From JADKFD01 sp050250665 (lineage in GTDB: Bacteria > Pseudomonadota > Gammaproteobacteria > Xanthomonadales > SZUA-5), in NCBI GenBank assembly GCA_050250665.1, contig JBFWOF010000072.1:1-24726 (forward strand): DNA of 24,726 bases. The letters run 5' to 3'. The translations under genes and the position numbers were made by a program. Positions 1 to 8,500 of this stretch are shown in pieces; the stretch's first letter is position 1, and each line of letters opens with the position of its first letter. Below the pieces are notes generated by a model. The model did not search any database and was not told the origin of the DNA. It saw only the letters and a program-made list of their open reading frames with translations.

Positions 1-314
1 CGGCCGTCCACGCGCACCCCTCGTAGGAGCGCCCTCGCGGCGCGACCGTCGGCTCCCGTCCCGCGCCGTAACGCCCTTAAGGCGCGGCCGTCCACGCGCA
101 CCCCTCGTAGGAGCGCCCTCACGGCGCGGCCGTCCACGCGCACCCCTCGTAGGAGCGCCCTCGCGGCGCGACCGTCGGCTCCCGTCCCGCGCCGAAACGC
201 CCTCACGGCGCGGCCGTCCACGCGCACCCCTCGTAGCAGCGCCCTCGCGGCGCGACCGTCGGCTCCCGTCCCGCGCCGAAACGCCCTCGCGGCGCGGTCG
301 TCCACGCAACACCG
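1..314. repeat. Tandem array of 42-bp units in A-B pairs, each with a small hairpin
   Basis: Full 84-bp copies lie at 1-84, 127-210 and 211-294. A half copy lies at 85-126 and a decayed start of another at 295 to about 314. The 84-bp unit splits into halves A (begins CGGCCGTCCACGCG) and B (begins CGACCGTCGGCTCC). These match at 27 of 42 positions when aligned end to end, so both probably come from one 42-bp ancestor. Half A carries GCGCC-CTCGC-GGCGC, a 5-bp stem that resembles the hairpin of REP-type elements. There are no spacers between copies. The array may begin left of the window. Differences between copies are few (for example CTCGCGG or CTCACGG, GTAAC or GAAAC), which points to recent expansion or homogenisation. 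Confidence 0.93.
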
Positions 315-494
315 TCAGTCAGCACCCGGGTCGTAGCCAGAAAGCCCGGCAGCCGTCGACGCAGATCGCCTGCCCACGGCCGAACCACCACCCAAGCACG
401 TCTCCCGATTCAATCATCGCGCGCCGCCCACGCTCACTTGTCATTGGGATCACCCGACCGCTCCAGGCTTATCGTCATTGGAAGAGGCTGGTAC
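315..494. other. Intergenic stretch between repeat array and tRNA promoter
   Basis: I see no gene here. The minus strand has an open frame ending at TGA 436-434, but it has no recognisable motif and would have to run into the tRNA promoter region. No strong inverted repeat or other RNA gene was recognised. Confidence 0.5.
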
Positions 495-523
495 TTGACG
501 AAGCAGCTGCGGAAAGGCTTAAT
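495..523 (+). promoter_or_regulatory. Putative sigma-70 promoter of the tRNA-Phe gene
   Basis: TTGACG at 495-500 matches five of six bases of the -35 consensus. After a 17-bp spacer, CTTAAT at 518-523 matches four of six bases of the -10 consensus. The following bases (ACGCGGCTCCC) form a GC-rich discriminator, which is usual for stable-RNA promoters. Transcription would start near 530, about 50 bases before the mature tRNA. Called from sequence only. Confidence 0.55.
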
Positions 524-579
524 ACGCGGCTCCCACGCAGCGGGTCTGCTCTCAGACTCCAATCTCTCGTGAGGCGCTT

Positions 580-655
580 GGCCGGGTAGCTCAGTTGGTA
601 GAGCAGGGGATTGAAAATCCCCGTGTCGGCGGTTCGATTCCGTCCCCGGCCACCA
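580..655 (+). tRNA. tRNA-Phe (anticodon GAA)
   Basis: A complete 76-nt cloverleaf can be folded by eye. The acceptor stem GGCCGGG (580-586) pairs with CCCGGCC (645-651). The anticodon stem GGGGA/TCCCC flanks the loop TTGAAAA, with anticodon GAA at 613-615. The T stem GGCGG/CCGTC encloses the loop TTCGATT (633-639). The discriminator base is A652 and the CCA end is encoded at 653-655. The gene decodes UUC and UUU. Its 3' end is a common type of integration site for mobile DNA, and a decayed antitoxin-like gene lies directly downstream, but I find no second copy of the tRNA 3' end in the window. Confidence 0.97.
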
Positions 656-696
656 TAAGAATCAAATACTTAGGCCACTTCGGGCGGTTCAAAACC

Positions 697-933
697 TCAC
701 CGGGAAGTCTGTGTGCTTCCCGTTTGCTGCGTGGCTCCGCTTGTGATCTCGACATGTAGGCGAAGCTTGGCAATTCCAAGCCTCACCGGATGTCCGAGCT
801 TGGCCGCGAACACGACAAGCGCGTCCAAGCTAAACACCTCCCTCTTGCAACGCATCAGGTCAGACGCGCGCGGTCAGTTGACTCCCAGAAATACGGCGGA
901 CTTCGTGCTGGGCCATTCAGGTTGACTTTCCAT
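697..933 (-). pseudogene. Decayed XRE/HigA-like helix-turn-helix antitoxin
   Basis: The minus strand from ATG 933-931 encodes a fragment ending at TGA 699-697, with one in-frame TGA at 876-874. Across that stop it reads ...AVFLGVN*PRASDLMRCK... and then FSLDALVVFAAKLGHPVRL. This closely follows the pattern LGVTQPRVSDLMRGK..FSLDxLVxxAAxxGLxV of short XRE-family antitoxin/regulator proteins (HTH_37 type), with the stop where Gln is usual. The first helix is poorly kept, a stop (TAG) lies two codons before the ATG, and about 30 N-terminal residues usual in the family are missing. No toxin gene is recognisable next to it. I infer a dead remnant of a toxin-antitoxin or mobile-element gene beside the tRNA. 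The family call comes from motif memory, not a search. Confidence 0.6.
701..725 (+). terminator. Possible weak intrinsic terminator after tRNA-Phe
   Basis: CGGGAAG (701-707) and CTTCCCG (716-722) form a perfect 7-bp stem with an 8-base loop, followed only by TTT. It is the first stem-loop found after the tRNA. The short T run makes it a weak candidate. It overlaps the last codons of the broken minus-strand gene, so it may be incidental. Confidence 0.3.
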
Positions 934-1120
934 TGACTATTCGAGGCTACGCGCGTTACCGTTCCGGCACGGTTCGTCACGTCCGTCAATAAGTTGTATG
1001 GGTGAGTGCGACGTATGCGCGCATTACCTAAGTTTGCGTTTCGTGGTGAGACAGCGCGTTGTCTGCCGCCTCCGTGGTGTACGGCACGTATGCGCGTCGT
1101 CGGGATCGGGATTGGGCGTC
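934..1120. other. Intergenic region upstream of the large operon
   Basis: This stretch should hold the operon promoter, but I see no good -35/-10 pair. Visible features are two direct copies of ACGTATGCGCG (1011-1021 and 1086-1096), a perfect palindrome ATGCGCGCAT at 1015-1024 that overlaps the first copy, and a short inverted repeat AGACA/TGTCT near 1050-1064. Two TTGACT hexamers at 922-927 and 933-938, 11 bases apart, could act as -35 elements, but no matching -10 follows at 16-18 bases. The elements may be regulator sites; this is a guess. Confidence 0.35.
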
Positions 1121-1127
1121 AGGGGGA
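1121..1127 (+). promoter_or_regulatory. Ribosome binding site of the first large gene
   Basis: AGGGGGA lies 10 bases before ATG 1138. It favours ATG 1138 over the adjoining GTG at 1135. An ATG at 1127 overlaps this site and would give only a three-codon frame ending in TGA, so it is not taken as a start. Confidence 0.6.
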
Positions 1128-1137
1128 TGTTTAAGTG

Positions 1138-4100
1138 ATGAATCGGATTGAGCCGTCGGCTCGATGCAGTAGCGCTCGCGCGCGTTGCTGCGGTTTGGCG
1201 CTGGCCAAAGCCAGGAGCCGGCAACTGTGGCAGTCAATGGCGGCCTTGGTCTTGGGCTGGGCATTTGCCATACCAGCGCTGGCCTTGGACGTTTCTGGCC
1301 TGATCGACTCGAATACGGTCTGGTCGATCACGGACTCCCCAATTCTTGTCACAGGCACAGTAACTGTCCAGAACGGCGCGTCCTTGAGCATTGACGCAGG
1401 TGTTCAAGTTCGATTCGCGCCGTCCACCGAACTCGTCATCGCTTCGGGTTCCCTGCAAGCGGTGGGTTCTCCCGCGGAGCCGGTAGTCTTTGAATCGGCG
1501 AATCCGTCGCCGAACGCGGGTGATTGGGGGCCGATTGAGATCCAGGACAACACGGACGATCAGCTGACGCGCATTGACGGTGCTGTAATACGCCATGGCA
1601 AGGGAGTGGTACTGACCAAGGCCTCCCCGACCATCAGCGGCGTGTTGTTCTCGGAGAACCAAGGCCCAGCCATCCAATCGGACCTCTGGTCCTCGCCGCG
1701 CGGCGTTGGACTGGTTGCCGAGAACAACGACCTCAACGGTATCCTTATTCCCGAAGGAACTATCACAGCGACGGTTCGCTGGAGTCTCGTCGGCATTCCC
1801 TACGTCGTTGCGCAAGGAAGCCTGGTCATCGGCTTGCCGCCGTTGACGGTAACGCCCACGTCACTCGATCTCGCGGAGGGGCAGCAAGCGAACCTGACGA
1901 TTCATCTCGCCAAACCCGCCCCGGCGGGAGGGTTGAGCCTTGATCTCGCAAGTAGTGAACCAGGTGTGGCGAGTACGCCAGGTTCGGTATCCATTCCTGC
2001 GGGCAGCACACAAGCGACCGTCGCCGTGAGCGGCGTCACATCCGGCACGAGCATTATTAACGTTAGCAAATTAGAACTCGGCGCCGTCTCGGTGCTGGTC
2101 ACGGTTCGGCCGCCAGTCGCGATCACCTTGACACCCGCCAACGCGACCATGTCGGTGGGCCAATCCTTGCCCTTGACGATCCACTTAAGTGAACCCGCAT
2201 CAGCACCGGGCGCCGTTGTCAATCTGGCATCCGTTCCATCGGGTCTGGTAGATGTCCCCGCAACCGCGTTGATCAACGCCGGAGAAGTTTCGGTCACCGT
2301 GAATGCCACGGGACAGACGCAAGGCACCGGGGAGCTTGTCGCATCAAAGCCAGGCTATCTATCCGGCAGCTCGACGATCGAAGTCCGTGATCGCGCCTTG
2401 AGCTTTTCGCCGATCGGATTGCTTCCACCACATTCATCCCGTTCGCTGACATTGAACCTTTCGGAACCGGCGCCCGTGGGCGGGCTCCTGGTCAGTCTGG
2501 AAAGCACAGCGGCGTCCGTCGTGTGGGTTCCTGCAAGTGTTTCCATCGCGGAAGGAAGCACAACTGCGACGGTGCAGGTCACAACTGGATCCGAGGGCGA
2601 GGCAAGCATTTCAGCTTCTGCGGCCGGTTTTCAACCGGCGTCAACCCTCGTTGTCGTACTTGGCATTACTCTGACATTGGAGGGCGATTCAACCATTCCC
2701 CAAGGCTTGAGCTCAGATTGGTCACTTCGTCTGAGCAAGCCGGCTCCGGCAGGAGGCCTGATGGTAAATCTATCGTCGACTGCGCCGAATGTCGCCAGTG
2801 TATCGCCGCAAATGCTCACAGTCCCTGCCGGGCAGACCTCTGCGGTCAACCAGATTGTGGTTACGGGAATCGAGGCGGGAACGTTAGCGGACATAACGGC
2901 CGAGAGTGGGGGGGAATTCACGACAAGCAAAACAGTCAACGTCCAACAGGCACCGACGCTGCACTTCAGTCAAACTTCTGTTGTTATCGGTAGCCGAACG
3001 CGACGCGAGATATCAGTTCAACGCCGACTAGGTGGCGTGCCCTTGGTCGCCGGCCGCTCGCTGTCGGTTTCGCTGACAAGTTCGAATCCTGGCGTCACTT
3101 CCATACCTTCTGCCGTGAGCATCCCGGCAGGCCAATCCTCAATCACCGTGGCGATAGGCGTATTTGAAGGAGCGACCGCTTCCATCCAAATCAGCGCAGA
3201 TGCACTCGGATATATGGCTCCCCCACCGTTGGAGATTCTGGTCGCAGAACCAGAAATAAGAGTCTACGGACTCGCTGGAGTTCGAGGTGTAGGGGCAGTC
3301 CGAAACGGGGTGTATCTCGATCTGTACGTTCCATCGTGCAGCGATGAATGCCTTGCCCTGAGCGATATCGCCGTACAGCTTGGGACAAGTAATGAAGACC
3401 CGGCAGGAATTATCTCTGGAATATATTCCGATGAAAGTGGCGACTCCCAGATTGCTCAATTGACGATCCCAGCAGGACGCAGGATTTCGAGCGACCACAA
3501 CGGGAACATCATGTATGGTTTTATCGGAACTCCGACGCAGGTTGGAAGCTACCGTATCTCGACGCAAATACCAGGGCAGCAGGCCGCACTTTCAGACGTC
3601 CAGGAAGTCACGGATTCCTTTCTGCTGGCATTTTCACTACAACCGATCACGGTCGCCCAAGGCATGGAATCGCGGGCAGTTCGAGTCCAGCAATTTCTTG
3701 CAAATTATGACGAATTTCGTGCGATCAATCCCGTCACGGTGACGCTTGCAATATCGGATGCGAACAAGGTAATGGTCCCCGTCAGTGTAGAGATACCTGC
3801 TGGAGAATACGAGGCAGTGCTTCCCATTGTCGGCATTGAGGAAACGACAAACCCAGTTGACGTCACCGCGACAGCGCCCGGCTATGCCCCACCAGAATCC
3901 AACTTGGAGATCAGCGTAGAGCAGGCACAATTGGATTTCTATCTGGAAACCTATCTGCAATTGGGCTCTCCCCGAAACAGGCTGGAGCTATATTGGGAAT
4001 ATGATCCAAAAGGAGGCGAGCAGCAGACGTTTTCGATGGACCGCGCGGTCACTGTAGACATCATTGACCAGAGTCCTGCGGGAATTGTGAGTGGCGTGTA

Positions 4101-5529
4101 CGCCGACGCGACGGGGCCTACATTGGCGGCTCCATTGGTACTGCGCGCTGGCCAACATGTACTTACCGACAACAGTGGGAATCAAAGATCGATATATATC
4201 GGCGCTCCGAACGCCGGGGGTAGCTATCGAGTGTCGGTCAGCGTTGTTGGAATGGGCACCTGGGTTTCAGAATTAATTGATGTCATCGGGGGCGAGCCCC
4301 AATTGGTCGTTAACTCAAACTATGTGCTCGGAAGCGGATTCAGAGGAAACGGCCTACAACTACGTCGCAGTGGCTTCGCGCTTGAGCAACCACTGACGTT
4401 TGACATCACCAGTGCCACGCCAGGTGTGATTCTGGTTCCCGAAGAGATCACCATTCCGGCCGGGTCGAATGAAGTGCTTGTGCCGGTTGTGGGGAACAGT
4501 TTGGGGTCATCGACACTGACGTTCTCAGCGAGAAATCTGGGCATGTCCATCAGCTCGAATATCAGCGTTGTCGATCCAGCCATCCAGTTCATTGGCCTCC
4601 AGGGCACGCGAGGTGTTGGCGGTCAGCGCGACGAGTTCACGGTGGGTTGGAGAATTCCGGGCACCTTCGAAGAACAAGTTCCGATCGCGCCGCGCTCTGT
4701 GTCGTTGGAGGTTATCGGTGGAACCGGAGGCATTTTTGCATCAGTCACCGGACCGGCGACGCTGAGCTCATTGGTAATCCCAGCTGAATCAACCGTCCCG
4801 TTGAACGCATCCGGTGACACGGTGTATGCCTACGTAGGAACCCAATCTGTTGCCAACAGCAGCTATTTGGTCCGTGCAACGGTATCTGGTCTCGGTTCTT
4901 GGGACTCACCGGCGCAGCAAATCGTGCAGCCGACTTTCAGGTTTTCAGAAACGATACATGCGCTCGGGTTTGGATTGGCATCCTCAACTGTTCGCATTCA
5001 GAGACGCCTCAATTCTGGCGTTGAGCCGGTTGCCGCCGATTTGGCCATTGCAATCGGCTGCACGGCGGAGAGCATCTGCTCAACGCCGAACTCCGTTGTA
5101 ATTCCCGCAGGTGAATTTGAGGTCGTAGTGCCAATTTCTGGAATCGGATTGGGAAGTTCGCAGTTGAGATCCGTTAGTGCCGGTCTGCAATTCAGTCCGT
5201 CCACTGTAGATGTGCGAGTCATTCGGCCTCTGCTTGAGTTGCTGGACGTGCCGTCGCAACTGCGTATTGGCGAGGCCCGGGAAGTCGGATTGCGACTGCG
5301 CGTACCAGGTTCATTGCAGCTTTATCAGCCGACAATCGCGCCGTTGACCGTTGCGCTCAGCAGTGCGTTTCCGGGGGTTGCTGCGGTTGCGAACAGTGTT
5401 GTCATCGCCGCTGGCAGTGGCGTCAGCACTGCGATGGTGCAAGGGTTGGGCGTCGGCCAGTCATCAATCACGGCCAGTGCTCCCAATGTGATGTCGTCGA
5501 CGAGCGCGGCAATCTGGGTTGCGGAGTAG
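1138..5529 (+). CDS. Giant exported beta-helix protein with twelve Ig-like modules of two alternating types
   Basis: Predicted length is 1463 residues from ATG 1138. Residues 1-49 form a Sec signal with a long Arg/Cys-rich front part, a hydrophobic core (SMAALVLGWAFAIPALA) and likely cleavage after ALA. Residues 50-235 resemble a right-handed parallel beta-helix and contain GDWGPIEI. Modules follow to the C-terminus. Type A modules (about 90-103 residues, with PAPxGGL, a Ser-rich strand and IPAG) lie at about 236, 325, 420, 509, 605, 827, 1053, 1265 and 1364. Type B modules (about 120 residues, with GLxGxRGVG, PAGIxSGVY and GSYRxS) lie at 705-826, 930-1052 and 1147-1264. No catalytic motif or C-terminal anchor is visible. 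It probably works outside the cell as an adhesin or matrix protein; this is inferred from architecture. It is first in a tight operon, 3 bases before the next gene. Confidence 0.85.
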   Translation: MNRIEPSARCSSARARCCGLALAKARSRQLWQSMAALVLGWAFAIPALALDVSGLIDSNTVWSITDSPILVTGTVTVQNGASLSIDAGVQVRFAPSTELVIASGSLQAVGSPAEPVVFESANPSPNAGDWGPIEIQDNTDDQLTRIDGAVIRHGKGVVLTKASPTISGVLFSENQGPAIQSDLWSSPRGVGLVAENNDLNGILIPEGTITATVRWSLVGIPYVVAQGSLVIGLPPLTVTPTSLDLAEGQQANLTIHLAKPAPAGGLSLDLASSEPGVASTPGSVSIPAGSTQATVAVSGVTSGTSIINVSKLELGAVSVLVTVRPPVAITLTPANATMSVGQSLPLTIHLSEPASAPGAVVNLASVPSGLVDVPATALINAGEVSVTVNATGQTQGTGELVASKPGYLSGSSTIEVRDRALSFSPIGLLPPHSSRSLTLNLSEPAPVGGLLVSLESTAASVVWVPASVSIAEGSTTATVQVTTGSEGEASISASAAGFQPASTLVVVLGITLTLEGDSTIPQGLSSDWSLRLSKPAPAGGLMVNLSSTAPNVASVSPQMLTVPAGQTSAVNQIVVTGIEAGTLADITAESGGEFTTSKTVNVQQAPTLHFSQTSVVIGSRTRREISVQRRLGGVPLVAGRSLSVSLTSSNPGVTSIPSAVSIPAGQSSITVAIGVFEGATASIQISADALGYMAPPPLEILVAEPEIRVYGLAGVRGVGAVRNGVYLDLYVPSCSDECLALSDIAVQLGTSNEDPAGIISGIYSDESGDSQIAQLTIPAGRRISSDHNGNIMYGFIGTPTQVGSYRISTQIPGQQAALSDVQEVTDSFLLAFSLQPITVAQGMESRAVRVQQFLANYDEFRAINPVTVTLAISDANKVMVPVSVEIPAGEYEAVLPIVGIEETTNPVDVTATAPGYAPPESNLEISVEQAQLDFYLETYLQLGSPRNRLELYWEYDPKGGEQQTFSMDRAVTVDIIDQSPAGIVSGVYADATGPTLAAPLVLRAGQHVLTDNSGNQRSIYIGAPNAGGSYRVSVSVVGMGTWVSELIDVIGGEPQLVVNSNYVLGSGFRGNGLQLRRSGFALEQPLTFDITSATPGVILVPEEITIPAGSNEVLVPVVGNSLGSSTLTFSARNLGMSISSNISVVDPAIQFIGLQGTRGVGGQRDEFTVGWRIPGTFEEQVPIAPRSVSLEVIGGTGGIFASVTGPATLSSLVIPAESTVPLNASGDTVYAYVGTQSVANSSYLVRATVSGLGSWDSPAQQIVQPTFRFSETIHALGFGLASSTVRIQRRLNSGVEPVAADLAIAIGCTAESICSTPNSVVIPAGEFEVVVPISGIGLGSSQLRSVSAGLQFSPSTVDVRVIRPLLELLDVPSQLRIGEAREVGLRLRVPGSLQLYQPTIAPLTVALSSAFPGVAAVANSVVIAAGSGVSTAMVQGLGVGQSSITASAPNVMSSTSAAIWVAE

Positions 5530-5532
5530 CTC

Positions 5533-8500
5533 ATGACCATGGCGCGCATCAGCCTCATCAAGGTGATCTCAAGAACCGCGGCCGTTTGCGCGCTTGTTTG
5601 GACGGTCAATCCAGCCAGCAGCTCCGAATTGGTAATTGACGAGGGCGTGGTGGTCAAGTTTGGCCCGGGAGCGAACCTGGTGGTCAAAGATCGACTTCAG
5701 GCGCAGCAAGGGACGGTTTTCACCAGCCTCAACGACCCAGACGCAGGTGGATCGACATCCGTCAACTTGCCAGCACCCGGGCCGGGAGACTGGGGCGGGA
5801 TTTCTATTCTTCCAGGTGCATATGCAGACGATGTCGATCTGGACCGGGCTGAAATCCGCTTTGCCGGCTCAAATGGAAGCGCAGGGTTGCGGTTTGGACG
5901 ACTTCCTTTTCATTTCAGTTTTCTAACGATTGCTGATAGCACTATTGGCATCGCGGCAGAAGAAGGCAGTCAGGCGCTTCTTACCGAAGTTCACCTGCTG
6001 AGAAACAACATCGGCATGGTGGTTGATGGTCATGCAAGACCAACGATCACGTTGTCTGAAATTGCTGGCAACAATGTCGGCGTTCATAATCTGACCCCAC
6101 AGACCATCGTTCCTGCAACCGAAAATTGGTGGGGAGATGCCAGTGGTCCGAATGATCCCGTTGCAAACCCCGGTGGCTTGGGCGACCCCGTATCTGAGGG
6201 CGTTGACTATGGCCAATATCTGCCTTTCATCCCGTTGATAGACTGTGGTGTTCGGGCTACCGACGGGCAGTACAATATTATCCGAAGAGTGGTTGAACTC
6301 ACGTTGCGTTGCCGAAATGCGACCGAATATCGGCTGGCGGAAACTATTGATTTCGGCGCCATTCCCTATACCCCGTTGAGTTCTCCCGTCGGGTTCCAGT
6401 TGTCCCCTGAGCCCGGAGTCAAACAGATCTACGCCGAGTATCGCGGGCCTCAGGGGCAAACGCGTGTGGTCTCGCTGCCGCAACCGTTCATTTATTCGCC
6501 GACGAGTCCGGTCGTCGGTTTCATTGCTCCGGCGTCCGGATCCATCCTTACCGGTGATACGTTGATAGAAGTAACGGCGACAGATCCGATCGGAATAAGC
6601 GAAGTAGCGTTCTACTACGGAAGCCAATTGATCGGTACCGACGCCGAGCCACCCTATAGCGTGCTCTGGGATGTTTCTGCCGTGCCTGACGGCATCTATG
6701 AACTCAGTGCCACGGCTACAAACTCTGAAGGCCGAACCGGGTCCAGCAGCAGGTCGATATCGCTTCGGCGATTGTCGCCGCAGGCTGATGCCTACGTGAT
6801 GGATGAAGGACAGGTGTTGTTCATTGACGCGCCAGGCGTGCTCGCCAACGACAACATCGTTTCGACTATCGGTCTACAGGTGCAGGTGGTTGCCCAACCG
6901 AATTGGGGCAGTCTGCAAATGGCGAATGACGGCAGTTTCCGATTTGAACCGGACTCGCCGGATAGAAACGGCATGACGAGCTTCCGCTATCGGCTATTGG
7001 CCAACGGCCTTGTTTCGCCAGAGGTAGGGGTTTCGATCACAGTCCGTCCCGTGAACGATCCCCCCTCGCCACGCGCGGACAGTTTCATGACCGACGAGAA
7101 CGTGCAGATTGAAGTGGAAGCGCCGGGCGTATTGGACAATGACACCGACGTGGACAGTTTGGAGTTGCACGCTGAACTGGTCGATCAACCGACCCATGGC
7201 TCGGTTCAGCTGGCTGCCAACGGTTCGTTCACTTATGTGCCGGAGGTGAACTTCCGCGGTGTCGATTCCTTCGAATATCGTGCCGTGGATACAGACGGCG
7301 GGGCAACGCCGGCTACCGTGACCGTCACCGTCACACAGCCACCGACTGCAACCAATGACGTATATCTGGTCGACGTTGACACTTTGCTCGCTGTTGTCGA
7401 CCCGGACGAAGGTCTGCTAGCGAATGATCATGACGCGCCGGAAAACGATCCATTGACGGCAGAGTTGTCGCGGGCACCGAACCACGGCGAACTGGTACTC
7501 CAGGCAGATGGCACGCTCGAGTATCTGCCGGATACCGGGTTCGTAGGCCTGGACACCTTTAGTTATCAAGTCACCGATGGACGTTCTCTATCGAATGTGG
7601 CAACTGTAACCCTAGCTGTAGGAATCACCAGCCTGCCGCGGGCAATCCCTGACTCCTACACGATGTACGAAGATCAAGAGTTGGTGGTTTCAGCACAGGA
7701 TGGCGTTCTCGCCAATGACCAAGACGCCGATACCCCCAGAGAGCTCCTTAGACCCACCGTCACATATATTCCGGAAAGCGGTATTCAGCCGGGAACCGTG
7801 GTCATGGGTCCGGACGGCAGTTTCCGTGTAAGGCCCAGGCCAAACTATTTCGGCGAGACTTTCTTTCTCTACCGAATTTATGACGGTACCAGTGTCAGCA
7901 ACGAGGCGCTCGTTCGGTTGAACGTCGAGCCTGTCAATGATGGAGTAGAAGCGGTAGACGATGCTTTTGGTGTGCTTAGGAATACGGTATTACAAATCGG
8001 AGCCTACTCCTCCATCGCGGCCAACGATCACTATGATCCGGACTTTGAGGTGAATTTCGAGGTATTTGGGCCGCCGCAGTTCGGAACTCTGCAGTTGAAC
8101 TCGCAAACGGGGGCGCTGACCTATACGCCGCTGCAGGATTTTTCAGGCATTGATACCTTTGTCTATCGGGTGTTTCAGGTGGCGACCGGAATTTCGGATA
8201 CGGCAACGGTGACGTTCCGCACCAACGGTCCACCTGTCGCTGGTCCGGATGCCTACACCATTGATGAAGACACCGTGGTTGAGGTCTCGCCTGGTCTGCT
8301 TGTGAATGACAGTGACCCGGACGGAGATCCCATATCTCTTACAAATACTTCTTTCGGTGTGGGTGATTATTCTGTAGCGGTCTTTGTGGATAACAGACAG
8401 AATCCTACGAGAACCACTGCACTGGCGCAGTACAATTATTACGGAACGCGCCTGATCAACTATGCGATTACCGACGGCCTCGCTGTCGGCCGCGGCAAGA

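Noticed and set aside
1..314. CRISPR-like array
   Set aside because: Units follow each other without unique spacers, and no cas gene is visible.
203..391. Minus-strand 62-codon frame over the repeats
   Set aside because: It consists largely of translated repeat sequence and has no recognisable domain.
434..580. Minus-strand open frame ending at TGA 436-434
   Set aside because: It runs back toward the tRNA, has no clear start or ribosome site, and covers the likely tRNA promoter.
591..779. Minus-strand frame with GDGIEPPTRGFSIPCSTN
   Set aside because: This is the well-known false protein read from the antisense strand of a tRNA gene.
713..925. Plus-strand frame ending in VLGHSG, like an integrase tail
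   Set aside because: The match is only a few residues; the minus strand of the same stretch gives a longer, better match to a helix-turn-helix protein.
1127..1138. Mini-frame ATG TTT AAG TGA before gene 1
   Set aside because: Its start overlaps the ribosome binding site of gene 1 and nothing else supports translation.
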